Assembly (NCBI GenBank): GCA_012103325.1 | Contig: WLWY01000001.1 | Span: 1,054,001 to 1,118,000 of the forward strand | Direction of reading: 5' to 3' | Length of the DNA stretch: 64,000 bases | Source: Alphaproteobacteria bacterium | GTDB taxonomy: Bacteria > Pseudomonadota > Alphaproteobacteria > UBA8366 > GCA-2717185 | In this document: positions 9,526 through 18,989 of the stretch, one piece after another | How positions within the stretch are numbered: position 1 is the first letter of the stretch | Layout of the letters: each line of letters begins with the position of its first letter | The notes under the pieces: generated by a model | Told to the model about the DNA's origin: nothing | Seen by the model: the letters and a program-made list of their open reading frames with translations, nothing else | Database searches by the model: none | Translations under genes and position numbers: made by a program

Positions 9526-9981
9526 TTAACCTTGCGCCTCGGCCACCGCCTCGCGAAGCCGGGTCGTCGTCTGTTCAAGCCGATGCGCCAGCTCGCGCAT
9601 GATTTCAACGGCGATCTGCGGAAATTCGATCACCAAACTGAAAAACAGGTCCTTGGTAATCCGCAACGTCGTGAGTTCGGTCTTTGCCCGCACCGTCGCC
9701 GTCCGCGGCACATCGCACAAGATGGCGATCTCGCCAACAATTTCGTTCTGTTTCAGCGTTGCAACAACCAGCGGGCCACCCGGCGTATTGACCACGATAT
9801 CGGCCTCGCCGCCGATGATTATGTAAGCCGAGTCGCCGACATCTCCCTGCTCAAACAGGATTTCTTGCTCGGAATAGGTCAGCCGTTCACTCGTAAACGC
9901 GAGCAGCTTTAGCTTTGACGGCTCGATCTTCGCGAACAGCGGAATATTCCGTAGAAGTTCGACTTCTTCCTGTAGACCCAT
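9526..9981 (-). CDS. Stand-alone cyclic nucleotide-binding domain protein
   Basis: The 151-residue protein is a single CRP-like cNMP-binding domain (residues about 10-130) with the beta-roll hallmarks ILFEQGDVGDSAYIIIGGEADIV, VGEIAILCDVPRTATVRA and a trailing helix. No helix-turn-helix domain follows, so it is probably not a transcription factor. It lies 19 bp downstream of the large ABC exporter gene on the same strand and may be a regulatory partner of it. An adenylate cyclase homologue is encoded at 25.5-26.9 kb, but a link is inference only. Confidence 0.85.
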   Translation of the reverse strand: MGLQEEVELLRNIPLFAKIEPSKLKLLAFTSERLTYSEQEILFEQGDVGDSAYIIIGGEADIVVNTPGGPLVVATLKQNEIVGEIAILCDVPRTATVRAKTELTTLRITKDLFFSLVIEFPQIAVEIMRELAHRLEQTTTRLREAVAEAQG

Positions 9982-10000
9982 GGCGTATCCTCCTGCGGCG

Positions 10001-12667
10001 TCAGCCCGCTTCTAAGAGCGTCTGGAATTCGCCGCCCGCCGTAATGAGTTCATCATACGTGCCGGTTTCGAGAACGCGTCCCGATTTTAGAACAACAACC
10101 TTACTAAATTGCTGTGCGTCCGGCACGCGGTTTAATATCCATACAACGCCTTGATCGCGGCGAACACGCAAGATGTTTTCCATTATCCTGTTCTGGCTGA
10201 CCGCATCGAGCGTCGCCGTCGCCTCGTTCAGTATCAGCAGGTCCGGTTGACGCAGCAGGCTGCGTGCGATTACGACTTTCTGCCGCTGGCCTTGCGATAG
10301 CCGGGCGCCGCCGATTCCGGCCTGGAAGTCGAGCCCGGTCAACATGACGGTCTCGCGCAAATCGAGATCGTCGACGACTTCACCAACGAGTGCACCGACC
10401 TTGTTTTCCGCCTGCGCCTGTCCGTATGAAAGTTTACCGAACAAGATATTATCCTGTAGCGACGCTGCGGCGTTGTAGGTCTCTGAATCGAAAAACGCTA
10501 CATTATCACGCAAATCTTCCGGAAGATTTTCGGCAAAGGTATGGCGTGCTTCGAGGATGCGCTGCATCATCTGATCGTCAACCAAATCCAACCGATGCCG
10601 CGCACGGATCAACTTGAAGGGCAATGATATGAGTTGCAAGCGATCATCGTCCGTCAATCCCTCCGGACCCCGAGAAGCACGGCCGAGAATGATCTGAAAT
10701 TCAGGCAAATCGTCCGACTCGATGAAGCTGAATTGTTCGAAGAATTCATGCCCCGGCGGCAGATCGGCGAAGAGTTCCAGCATCGTCTGCGCGACCTGCT
10801 TACCCATTTCCAGGAAATCGTCGGTAAGGCCGACCTTGTCGAGAACGTCGCGAATATAGGGATGCTCCGCTAGGCGCTCTAAATCGAAGGCGTCACCGAC
10901 CGGCAAGCCGAATAGAATATTCTCCGCCACCGAGGCATTGGTATTGTACGCATCGGCACTAAACGGCTCGATCAATTGCGCCACGGCCGGGTCCGTAAAG
11001 CGTTCTCGCATCGCCTGTCGCGCCGCCATGATGCGTGAGGCGACCTCCGGATGTTTTTCCGGGTCGATGACGCCCCGCAAACCAAAGCGATAGACATCGT
11101 CATCCATATCCGCGAGCGTCAACGTTTCGATCAACCGCCTGTTAAGTGCTTCCCGGTCTTCGACCCCGGCCTCTTGGAGATCGACCCAATCGGCAAGATA
11201 ATCGTTCTCGGAATTGCCGGTGATCCGCGCTTCCGCCATTTTTTCCTTATTCTTACCGTCTTCTGCGCCTTCATACTCGGCTGGTTGAATCGGCTTGTGT
11301 TTCAAACCATACAAAAGGTTATCGCCGACGGAGAATGCCTGGAGGTAAGCATTGGATCCGACATAAGCGATCCGGCGGCCGGTTATAGCCTCGGGCATTT
11401 GCGTAAGGTCGACGCCACCAATGGTAATCGTACCGGAGGTCTGCCGCACCAGACGCGACAGGACCAGCCCGAGGTCGGTTTTGCCGCTGCCGCCATCGCC
11501 GACAACGGCAACATGCGCGACGACCGGCGCGTCAAAGGAAATACCTTCCAGCGACCGAACTCCGTCTTCGTCAGCAAGACCAATATTGCTGACGATGAGA
11601 TCGCCCTTGATCGGCGATGGCCCTTCCGTTTCGGTGTGCTGCAGCTCTTCTTCCAGCATGCCCTGGGGCTCGAACTGTTCGACCACCTGTTCGTATTTGA
11701 TGCGGACATCTTCCTTTTGCTGATACCACATCAGCAGTTCTTTCCAGGGGCTGGCCAAATCCTTGTACGCGTTCAGCACCGCGACCAACGCACCAACCGT
11801 GAGGCCGCCTTGAATGACCAGATAGCCACCGATGGAAAAGAAGAAAAAGGGTGTCAGCTTATCAATGAAGTTATTGAGAAACTTGATGAAAAACTTGCGC
11901 CGATAAATATCGTACCGAATATCGTAAATCGTTCCGAGGCGATCCGCGAACCGCGACATTTCCAACTTCGCGGCATCGTTCGAATGGATTTCGTTGATAC
12001 TAGAAACCGATTCACCAAGATGATCCGCCAGCCGCCGCACGTTCTGTACGCGCTGTTTACCAAGCGCGTTGACCTTTTTTTGCAGCCTCGGAATGACATA
12101 GCCTTGCACGGGGATGAGCGCCGCCGCCGCGAGACCCAAAGCCCAGTCCTGCAGCAGGATGTAGCCGAGTATCAGGACGAGCTGGCCGCCGAAAAACATC
12201 GGGTCGGCGAAGGCGATACCAATAAACCCGCCGAGCGGCTCGACTTCCGCCGTGATCATTGGGATCAGCTCGCCCTGACTGATTTTTTTGAAGTGGGGCG
12301 TGGGAAACCGAAGGATACGCGAGTAAAGCTGGTAGCGAAGCCGCCGCAGCAGACGCTCGCCAAGCCGCCCCTTATATACGCTGATATAGTATTTGAACCC
12401 GCCCGTAATGAAGACCAGGCCTAAGTAGGAAAAACTCAGGATTAAGAGGTAGGTGATCTGTTCAACATCGAGCGATATTTCAAACCCGAAAATCGGCACA
12501 TCGAAGGGCCCCTCGGCGCCACCACTTTTGATCGCCCGGTTGACGATAATTTTCGGAAGATCGAGCGTAATGAAGAGAAAGGGATAAAACGCGAGAATTA
12601 CGCACAGCAGGAATATCTGCTGCGACTTACTGTATCGCAGTATGTACTTGAAAATGGACTTTTCCAT
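10001..12667 (-). CDS. ABC exporter with fused membrane and ATPase domains and a large insert in the ATPase
   Basis: The 888-residue protein begins with an exporter-type membrane domain (residues about 15-320, six helices expected) followed by an ATPase domain. Walker A is GDGGSGKTD at residues 390-398, the signature is LSQGQ at 790-794 and the Walker B region is LLILNEAT at 810-817. The Walker A-signature distance is about 390 residues instead of roughly 110. The extra sequence contains three related modules (SVGDNLLYGL at 446, SVAENILFGL at 579, SLQDNILFGK at 736). The Walker B aspartate is Asn (LNEAT) and the H-loop histidine is Asn (LNRVPD). The hydrolysis cycle may be altered. It is divergent from the glycosyltransferase operon and may export its product (inference). 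Confidence 0.85.
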   Translation of the reverse strand: MEKSIFKYILRYSKSQQIFLLCVILAFYPFLFITLDLPKIIVNRAIKSGGAEGPFDVPIFGFEISLDVEQITYLLILSFSYLGLVFITGGFKYYISVYKGRLGERLLRRLRYQLYSRILRFPTPHFKKISQGELIPMITAEVEPLGGFIGIAFADPMFFGGQLVLILGYILLQDWALGLAAAALIPVQGYVIPRLQKKVNALGKQRVQNVRRLADHLGESVSSINEIHSNDAAKLEMSRFADRLGTIYDIRYDIYRRKFFIKFLNNFIDKLTPFFFFSIGGYLVIQGGLTVGALVAVLNAYKDLASPWKELLMWYQQKEDVRIKYEQVVEQFEPQGMLEEELQHTETEGPSPIKGDLIVSNIGLADEDGVRSLEGISFDAPVVAHVAVVGDGGSGKTDLGLVLSRLVRQTSGTITIGGVDLTQMPEAITGRRIAYVGSNAYLQAFSVGDNLLYGLKHKPIQPAEYEGAEDGKNKEKMAEARITGNSENDYLADWVDLQEAGVEDREALNRRLIETLTLADMDDDVYRFGLRGVIDPEKHPEVASRIMAARQAMRERFTDPAVAQLIEPFSADAYNTNASVAENILFGLPVGDAFDLERLAEHPYIRDVLDKVGLTDDFLEMGKQVAQTMLELFADLPPGHEFFEQFSFIESDDLPEFQIILGRASRGPEGLTDDDRLQLISLPFKLIRARHRLDLVDDQMMQRILEARHTFAENLPEDLRDNVAFFDSETYNAAASLQDNILFGKLSYGQAQAENKVGALVGEVVDDLDLRETVMLTGLDFQAGIGGARLSQGQRQKVVIARSLLRQPDLLILNEATATLDAVSQNRIMENILRVRRDQGVVWILNRVPDAQQFSKVVVLKSGRVLETGTYDELITAGGEFQTLLEAG

Positions 12668-12860
12668 AAAACTGCGATACGCCCCCTGGCTCCCCAGTTG
12701 GATAGATTAACTTAGCTGCGTAAAAGCGTAAACTTCTAGAATATTGGCTTATTAGCATAATATTGATGAAACAATTCTATTCTTTCGGCTGTTATCGGAA
12801 CCGTGTCATAGTGCATCCTGGGATTTATAAGGGGTGGAACCGTAACGGGGAGGTGCCGGG
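12668..12860. promoter_or_regulatory. Divergent promoter region between the ABC exporter and glycosyltransferase operons
   Basis: This 193-bp gap separates two divergent transcription units and is AT-rich in its centre (12700-12790), with several TATAAT-like stretches such as CATAATATT. The plus-strand side ends in a strong ribosome site, GGGGAGGT, before the ATG at 12861. No single -35/-10 pair stands out enough to assign a start point. Confidence 0.45.
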
Positions 12861-15317
12861 ATGAGCGGTAAACGCCGCCAGCCACGGGTATTGATTTACA
12901 GCCACGACTCGTTCGGACTTGGCCATTTGCGCCGTTGTCGCGCGATCGCGCATGCGATCTGCGAGGACTTCGAGGATTTATCGGTGCTGATACTGTCGGG
13001 ATCGCCGATCATCGGCAGTTTTGATTTTCGGTCGCGCGTCGATTTCGTGCGTGTCCCGGGCGTTATCAAACTGCGTAATGGCGAGTACACACCGTTGACG
13101 CTTCCTATGGCGATCGAAGATGCGATTGAAATGCGCGCCTCCATCATTCGCCACACTGCAGAGGTATTCGATCCCGATATCCTGATCGTCGACAAGGAGC
13201 CGCTCGGGCTGCGCGGCGAATTGTCGGCAACTCTGGAGGTCATGAAAGAACGTGGCGTCCAACTGGTGCTTGGCTTGCGCGACGTGCTGGACGATCCCGA
13301 CCTTTTACTGCCGGAATGGACTCGCAAAAATGCACTGCCGGCGATTCAGAAATATTACGACGAAATATGGGTATACGGACTGCCGCAGATCTGCGAGCCG
13401 CTGAGCGGACTAGATCTCCCGGCGTCGATAACCCGCAAAATCACCTATACCGGATACCTGCAGCGCTTCGCCGACGCAGCGGCGATCTCGGAACTGCCCG
13501 TCGTAAAACAAGACCGCCCATTTATTCTGGTAACGCCGGGCGGCGGCGGCGACGGCGAGGAACTTGTGGACTGGGTCTTGCGTGCCTACGAGAGCGACGC
13601 AACCCTTCCACATCCATCGCTGATCGTCCTCGGCCCGTTCATGCAATCCGAACGTCGCACCGAATTCATTTCCCGCGCCGCCGCACTATCGAATGTCGAG
13701 GCGATTACCTTCGATGCTCATATGGAAAGCCTTATGGCGCGCGCGCTCGGTGTCGTCGCAATGGGTGGCTACAATACGTTTTGCGAAATCCTGTCTTTCG
13801 ACAAGCGTGCCCTCATCGTTCCCCGCACGGCACCGCGGCGCGAACAATTGATCCGGGCGAGCCGGGCGGAAGAACTCGGTCTCATTACGATGCTGCGTGG
13901 CGATATGGAGCGAGACGCAGACACGATGGCAACGGCATTGCGCCAATTACCACAACAACAACAGCCGTCGGATTCAGTCGTGCCTGGCCTGCTGGACGGC
14001 CTCGAGAATGTCAACATCCTGCTCGCCGTGCGCTGGAGCGCCGCCCAAGTCCGCTATTGGCCGCGCAGCAACGCGCCTGACTCGATGTCGGTATGCTTCG
14101 TCCTAAAAGGCTATCCCCGCCTTTCGGAGACATTCATAGCGCAAGAGATTCTGGCGTTGGAAACACGTGGTGTCGATATCCATATTGCGTCGCTGCGCCA
14201 TCCGACGGATACGAAAACACATCCTGTCCATCGCGATATCAAGGCCAATGTTCGCTACCTGCCCGAATATCTTCATGATGCGCCGCGCCATGTTTTCGAA
14301 GCGTGGAGAGCGGTCCGGCAACGACCCGGATATCGCGCCGCCCATACGGCGTTCCGTAACGATCTACGACGCGATCCGACACGAAATCGTGTCCGCCGGT
14401 TCGGACAAGCTTGCGTGTTGGCGCATACCCTTCCCGGCGGGACCGAACGCCTGCATGCGCATTTCCTGCACACACCAGCATCCGTCGCGCGGTACGCGGC
14501 GCTGATCACCGGATTGCCCTGGAGTTGCTCCGCGCACGCCAAAGACATTTGGACGACGCCGCAATGGGAAATCCGTGAAAAGCTTGCAGCGCTTGACTGG
14601 CTGGTAACATGCACTGCCTTCGGTGCCGACTATCTCAAAGGACTTGCACCTCGACCAGAAATCGTCTCTTTGCTCTATCACGGACTGGACTTTGCACGCT
14701 TTCCGCTTCAACGGGAGACCCGGCCAAGCGGAAACGGAAAAGAGGATCCGATAGAAATCCTTTCAGTAGGCAGAGCCGTTGCAAAAAAGGGTTATGACGA
14801 CCTGCTCGATGCGCTTGCCCTGCTGCCAAAGGACCTGAACTGGCGGTTCCGCCATATCGGCGGCGGCGCTCTTTTGGAAACATACGAACAAAAGGCTCGC
14901 AGCTTATCCATTGCAGACCGCGTAGAGTGGCTTGGCCCACAGTCCCAGGAAACGGTACTCGACGCGCTGCGCAACGCCGATATTTTCGCGCTGACGAGCA
15001 AGGTCGCCAAAGACGGCGATCGCGATGGCCTGCCAAACGTTTTGATGGAAGCACAAAGCCAAGCATTGACGGTCATGGCCACGGCAACAGCGGGCATTCC
15101 GGAATTGATCATCGACGGTGAAACAGGCTTACTGGCACCGCCGAACAACCCCGTAGCAGTGGCGGAAGCGCTGGCGCGGCTGATCCACGATCCTATATTG
15201 CGCCGCCGACTCGGCGATGCCGGAATGCTGCGCGTTCGATCATCCTTCACCCTCGACGCCGGCGCCGACGCGTTGGCGGCGCGCTTCGGCAGCACGGCAC
15301 AACCCGCTGCAGCATAA
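12861..15317 (+). CDS. Two-domain glycosyltransferase: MurG-like GT-B domain fused to a GT4 domain
   Basis: The 818-residue protein is a fusion. Residues about 1-400 form a MurG/GT28-like GT-B domain (YSHDSFGLGHLRRCRAIAHA at the N-terminus; TPGGGGDGEELVDW and AMGGYNTFCEILSF in the C-half). Residues about 408-815 form a GT4 domain starting SVCFVLKGYPRLSETFIAQE, with SVGRAVAKKGYDDLLDAL and a late E-x7-E region PNVLMEAQSQALTVMAT. The first domain resembles the separate gene at 17040. A strong GGGGAGGT site precedes the ATG. It heads an operon in which the next gene overlaps by one base (TAATG). It is likely to build a surface glycan or glycolipid. Confidence 0.86.
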   Translation: MSGKRRQPRVLIYSHDSFGLGHLRRCRAIAHAICEDFEDLSVLILSGSPIIGSFDFRSRVDFVRVPGVIKLRNGEYTPLTLPMAIEDAIEMRASIIRHTAEVFDPDILIVDKEPLGLRGELSATLEVMKERGVQLVLGLRDVLDDPDLLLPEWTRKNALPAIQKYYDEIWVYGLPQICEPLSGLDLPASITRKITYTGYLQRFADAAAISELPVVKQDRPFILVTPGGGGDGEELVDWVLRAYESDATLPHPSLIVLGPFMQSERRTEFISRAAALSNVEAITFDAHMESLMARALGVVAMGGYNTFCEILSFDKRALIVPRTAPRREQLIRASRAEELGLITMLRGDMERDADTMATALRQLPQQQQPSDSVVPGLLDGLENVNILLAVRWSAAQVRYWPRSNAPDSMSVCFVLKGYPRLSETFIAQEILALETRGVDIHIASLRHPTDTKTHPVHRDIKANVRYLPEYLHDAPRHVFEAWRAVRQRPGYRAAHTAFRNDLRRDPTRNRVRRFGQACVLAHTLPGGTERLHAHFLHTPASVARYAALITGLPWSCSAHAKDIWTTPQWEIREKLAALDWLVTCTAFGADYLKGLAPRPEIVSLLYHGLDFARFPLQRETRPSGNGKEDPIEILSVGRAVAKKGYDDLLDALALLPKDLNWRFRHIGGGALLETYEQKARSLSIADRVEWLGPQSQETVLDALRNADIFALTSKVAKDGDRDGLPNVLMEAQSQALTVMATATAGIPELIIDGETGLLAPPNNPVAVAEALARLIHDPILRRRLGDAGMLRVRSSFTLDAGADALAARFGSTAQPAAA

Positions 15318-16450
15318 TGCGTGTCGCCTTTTATGCGCCTTTGAAACCGCCCGACCATCCGGTTCCCTCCGGCGATCGACGCGTCGCGCGGTTATTGTTG
15401 AAAGCAATCCGGAGGGCAGGACATAAAGCGACCATCGCGTCACGGCTGCGCGCGCGTGACGGCGGTGCCAACGTGCATAAGCAGGAGCAAATCCGGCGAC
15501 GGGGCGAGAGACTGGCGGAACGATTTATATACCGCCATCGGAACAACCCACCCGATCTGTGGTTCACATATCACCTCTACCACAAAGCGCCGGATTGGCT
15601 CGGCCCCACGATAAGCAAGGCTTTTTCGGTTCCCTATATCGTCGCGGAAGCGAGCGTTGCTCCCAAGCAGGCCGAAGGCCCCTGGGCCATGGGGCATAAG
15701 GCGGTTTGCGATGCAGTGCGCGGCGCCACCCGCATTTTGGTCATGAACCCCGACGATGCGGAATGCCTCGAACCGTTGGTGACCGAACGAAACCGCCTGA
15801 TCGCGCTCCCCCCTTTCATCGACACGAAACCAGCGCGGTATAAGGCTACAATGCGGCCAGATCATCGCGAAGCTCTGGCCGCACGATTCGGTATCGACGC
15901 GGCCTCGATCTGGATCACGGTAACCGCCATGATGCGCCCCGGCGACAAACTCGAGTCCTATCAGGTACTGGGTAGAGCGATGCGTCAGTTGCAGGGCCTG
16001 CCTATCGCCTGGCTCATCGCTGGTGACGGCCCCGCACGCGATGCGGTGGAGGCAACGTTGAAATTCCCGAACACCGTCTTTCTGGGCGCTCTTGACCGGG
16101 CCGGTGTCGATACGCTGCACGCCGCCGCAGATATTGCCGTCTGGCCTGCCATTCGCGAAGCGTTCGGCATGGCGCTGCTCGAGGCGCAAGCGGCCGGTTT
16201 ACCTGTTGTGGCTGGCGCGTCGCCAGGCGTTGCACAAATCGTTGCCAATGGCGACACCGGGCTGTTGACGCCAAGCGGAGACGACACGATGCTGGCGGAG
16301 GCGGTGCGCCGGCTTGTCGACGCACCGGCGCTGCGGCGGGAGATGGGAAAAGCCGCGATGCGAAAAGCTGAAGAGGAACACGACATGCACGCCGCGACAC
16401 GGCGCATCGACCAGGCACTGCGCGATGCACAGAAGGCGTTCGCAGCGTGA
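15317..16450 (+). CDS. GT4-family glycosyltransferase
   Basis: The 377-residue GT-B protein has the family's N-terminal region with a conserved early motif (PLKPPDHPVPSGDRRVARLL) and a C-terminal donor domain: WLIAGDGPARDAVEATL, FLGALDRAGVDTLHAAADIA and the E-x7-E region REAFGMALLEAQAAGLPVVA. The ATG shares its A with the preceding TAA stop, and its own stop overlaps the phosphatase start, so it is translated as part of the same polycistronic unit. Confidence 0.87.
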   Translation: MRVAFYAPLKPPDHPVPSGDRRVARLLLKAIRRAGHKATIASRLRARDGGANVHKQEQIRRRGERLAERFIYRHRNNPPDLWFTYHLYHKAPDWLGPTISKAFSVPYIVAEASVAPKQAEGPWAMGHKAVCDAVRGATRILVMNPDDAECLEPLVTERNRLIALPPFIDTKPARYKATMRPDHREALAARFGIDAASIWITVTAMMRPGDKLESYQVLGRAMRQLQGLPIAWLIAGDGPARDAVEATLKFPNTVFLGALDRAGVDTLHAAADIAVWPAIREAFGMALLEAQAAGLPVVAGASPGVAQIVANGDTGLLTPSGDDTMLAEAVRRLVDAPALRREMGKAAMRKAEEEHDMHAATRRIDQALRDAQKAFAA

Positions 16451-17043
16451 CATTACTGGCCCTGATACGACACGGCCCCACCGAATGGAACGAAACAGGT
16501 GTCGTTCAAGGCCGGAGCGATATACCGCTGAGCGACTCAGGCCGCGCACTGGTCGCGACCTGGCAACAGCCCGAAGAGATCGCCGATTTCGAATGGGTCT
16601 CGAGCCCGTTGAAGCGTGCCGTTGAAACGGCAAAGATCTTATCGGGCCGTGCGGCGGCGATCGACGACCGTCTCGTGGAGATGGACTGGTCGGAATGGGA
16701 AGGCATGCGCTTACCGGATCTGCGCGCTCAATTGGGCAATCTGATGAAAGCATGGGAGGCAAAGGGTCTCGATTTTCGCGCACCAGGTGGCGAAAGCCCA
16801 CGTGATGTGCAGGATCGGCTGCGGCCCTTTCTTGCCGAACGGGCCGCAGCGAGCAGGGCAACCGCCGTTGTTTGCCACAAGGGCGTCATCCGCGCGCTAT
16901 ACGCGCTCGCCGTGTCCTGGGACATGACGGATAAGGCGCCAGACAAGCTGCATGACGATTGCACTCATCTGTTCGAACTCGCAGCGGACGGCACACCCCA
17001 GCCATACCGGCTCAACGTACCGCTCACCGTACAAGACGAATGA
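16447..17043 (+). CDS. Histidine phosphatase (phosphoglycerate mutase-like) family protein
   Basis: The 198-residue protein has the catalytic RHG motif at the very N-terminus (LIRHGPTEWNETGVVQGRSD), the middle residues WVSSPLKRAVETA and the second catalytic histidine in VVCHKGVIRALYAL. The fold and motifs mark it as a broad-specificity phosphatase of the alpha-ribazole phosphatase/GpmB type. GTG start overlaps the previous stop by four bases and its own stop overlaps the next ATG. Between glycosyltransferases, it may dephosphorylate a sugar intermediate (inference). Confidence 0.88.
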   Translation: MTLLALIRHGPTEWNETGVVQGRSDIPLSDSGRALVATWQQPEEIADFEWVSSPLKRAVETAKILSGRAAAIDDRLVEMDWSEWEGMRLPDLRAQLGNLMKAWEAKGLDFRAPGGESPRDVQDRLRPFLAERAAASRATAVVCHKGVIRALYALAVSWDMTDKAPDKLHDDCTHLFELAADGTPQPYRLNVPLTVQDE

Positions 17044-18197
17044 CCGCGCCACGCCGCGTGCGGGTTCTTTTCTACGTGCAGCACCTGCTGGGCATCGGCC
17101 ATCAAGTTCGCGCGGCGGCGATCACGCGCGCCATACAACGGCATGGCATGGACGTGCTCTATGTCAGTGGCGGCTTTTCCGAAACGGCGCATGACTTGGG
17201 CGGTGCGGATATTGTCCAGCTGCCACCCGTCCGCGCGGCCGACGCGACTTTCGGAACGCTGCTCGACGCATCGGGGCAACCCATTGATGACGATTGGAAG
17301 CAGCGCAGAAAAGAAGCACTCCTTACCATTTTTGACGCGGCAAAGCCCGACGCGTTGTTAATTGAGAGTTTTCCGTTCGGCCGGCGCCAGTTCCGGTTCG
17401 AGCTTCTGCCTCTGCTGGAAAGCGCCGTGGGCCGAGTTCCGATCGCTGCATCCGTCCGGGACATTTTGGTCGCCAAAAACGATCCGAAACGCACGCAGTC
17501 GGTCGTCGACACCGTCAACGCCTATTTCGATGCCGTCATCGTTCATGGCGATCCACGCATCGTCCGGCTTGACGAAACCTTCGCCGGCGCAGAGGCGATC
17601 GCCGATCGCATCCAGTATTCTGGTTTCGTCGCTCCCTCGCTGGCCGATGCGCCTCAAGAGGCCCGGTCGGGCGTCGTCGTTTCAGCCGGCGGCGGTGCCG
17701 TCGGCGGTCCGATCCTGCGCGCCGCGGTCCCCGCTCGGGCCCTTACACGTCTTTCAGACGCACCTTGGCGGCTCGTTACAGGCCCAAACCTGCCGACACT
17801 CGATCGAAAGGCTCTTTTGGCAGCACAAAATGTGACAATCGACACATACATAGAGAATTTTCGAGATATTTTATGTAAAGTCGCGGTATCTGTGAGCCAA
17901 GCGGGGTATAATACCGTAATGGACCTTCTTGCTACGCGTACCCGTTCGGTCCTGGTTCCCTTCAGCCGGCACGGAGAAACTGAGCAGACCCGTCGCGCGG
18001 CGTTGTTGTCGCAGCGCAATAATTTTCAAGTCGTCGCGGAATCCGACCTCTCTGCGGCAACTCTGGCCGCCGCCATCGATGCGGCACTCGACGCCCCGCC
18101 ACCCGATACGTCCGGCATCGATCTAGACGGCGCCACAAAAACCGCGAAAATCATGGCCGAACTTGTATCTGGCCGGCCGTTTTCCGGTCGTTTATAA
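17040..18197 (+). CDS. MurG-like GT-B glycosyltransferase
   Basis: The 385-residue protein carries the GT28-like pattern YVQHLLGIGHQVRAAAITRA at the N-terminus and VSQAGYNTVMDLLATRTRSV in the donor domain, as in MurG-type enzymes. It is related in layout to the first domain of the fusion at 12861. The open frame extends upstream, but the ATG at 17040 overlaps the phosphatase stop (ATGA) and places the glycine-rich loop correctly. The sugar specificity is unknown. Confidence 0.85.
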   Translation: MTAPRRVRVLFYVQHLLGIGHQVRAAAITRAIQRHGMDVLYVSGGFSETAHDLGGADIVQLPPVRAADATFGTLLDASGQPIDDDWKQRRKEALLTIFDAAKPDALLIESFPFGRRQFRFELLPLLESAVGRVPIAASVRDILVAKNDPKRTQSVVDTVNAYFDAVIVHGDPRIVRLDETFAGAEAIADRIQYSGFVAPSLADAPQEARSGVVVSAGGGAVGGPILRAAVPARALTRLSDAPWRLVTGPNLPTLDRKALLAAQNVTIDTYIENFRDILCKVAVSVSQAGYNTVMDLLATRTRSVLVPFSRHGETEQTRRAALLSQRNNFQVVAESDLSAATLAAAIDAALDAPPPDTSGIDLDGATKTAKIMAELVSGRPFSGRL

Positions 18198-18206
18198 AAT
18201 TCAGCC

Positions 18207-18989
18207 ATGCTAGCGGCCGCGCGCGAACATACCATCCCTGGATGGACAGAACTGGAGACGGAATTCGACGCCTGGTCGGCGTTGGGAAAGCGCGCAACCT
18301 TCTGGTGGCGCGATGACGATGCGACGCGCACTGGTCCACGGCTTGACCGGTTGTTGGCAATTGCCAATGAGCGCCCTTTGTCGCTCGCTGTTATTCCCGC
18401 ACAGGCGACGCCGGAACTGGCACAACGCCTCAAGGGCGCGGCGAATATTACCGTGCTCCAACACGGTTATGCACACACGAACCATGCCCCTCGGGACGAG
18501 AAGAAGTCGGAATTCGGCAACCATCGCGCAGTGCCGGCGATGCGATCCGACCTGACCGCTGGGAAATCGCGCCTAAAAGCGCTGTTCGGTGAACGATTCT
18601 TTCACATTTTCGTCCCACCCTGGAATCGCTTTGCCAATACCCTTCCCACCGAACTGGCGGTCCTGGAATTCGCCGGATTGTCCGCCTTCGGCCCGCGCGC
18701 TGAATACGGCGTACCAGGAGTCATGAATTGCCATGCCGACATAATCAATTGGCGCGGAGGACGAGGGTTTCTTGGGACAGAGGCGGTCCTCGAGCAGATC
18801 ATCGGCCATCTCGCGATGCGGCGATCCGGGAAGGCCGATCTCTTGGAACCTACCGGTCTGCTGACCCACCACCGCGATCACGATCCGGATTGCTGGCGCT
18901 TTATCGAATGCCTGTTGCAGGCTATCGACAGTCATCCTGCGACGGCATGGCGGTCACCCGTCATGGAATTCCCGGGCGCGCGGCAATGA
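18207..18989 (+). CDS. Polysaccharide deacetylase-like protein
   Basis: The 260-residue protein looks like a divergent NodB-fold deacetylase: FWWRDDDATRTGPRLDRLL near residue 32 supplies the paired acidic residues, VLQHGYAHTNH gives the H-x3-H metal site, and FVPPWNRFANT corresponds to the later catalytic arginine/tryptophan region. The C-terminal GLLTHHRDHD fits the last histidine motif. The start follows the previous stop by 9 bp and the stop overlaps the next gene by four bases. A role in modifying the glycan made by the upstream enzymes is likely but not proven. Confidence 0.8.
   Translation: MLAAAREHTIPGWTELETEFDAWSALGKRATFWWRDDDATRTGPRLDRLLAIANERPLSLAVIPAQATPELAQRLKGAANITVLQHGYAHTNHAPRDEKKSEFGNHRAVPAMRSDLTAGKSRLKALFGERFFHIFVPPWNRFANTLPTELAVLEFAGLSAFGPRAEYGVPGVMNCHADIINWRGGRGFLGTEAVLEQIIGHLAMRRSGKADLLEPTGLLTHHRDHDPDCWRFIECLLQAIDSHPATAWRSPVMEFPGARQ

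Noticed and set aside
11051..12424. 457-codon plus-strand frame
   Set aside because: Antisense to the ABC exporter, whose frame carries clear domains; composition is that of a mirrored gene.
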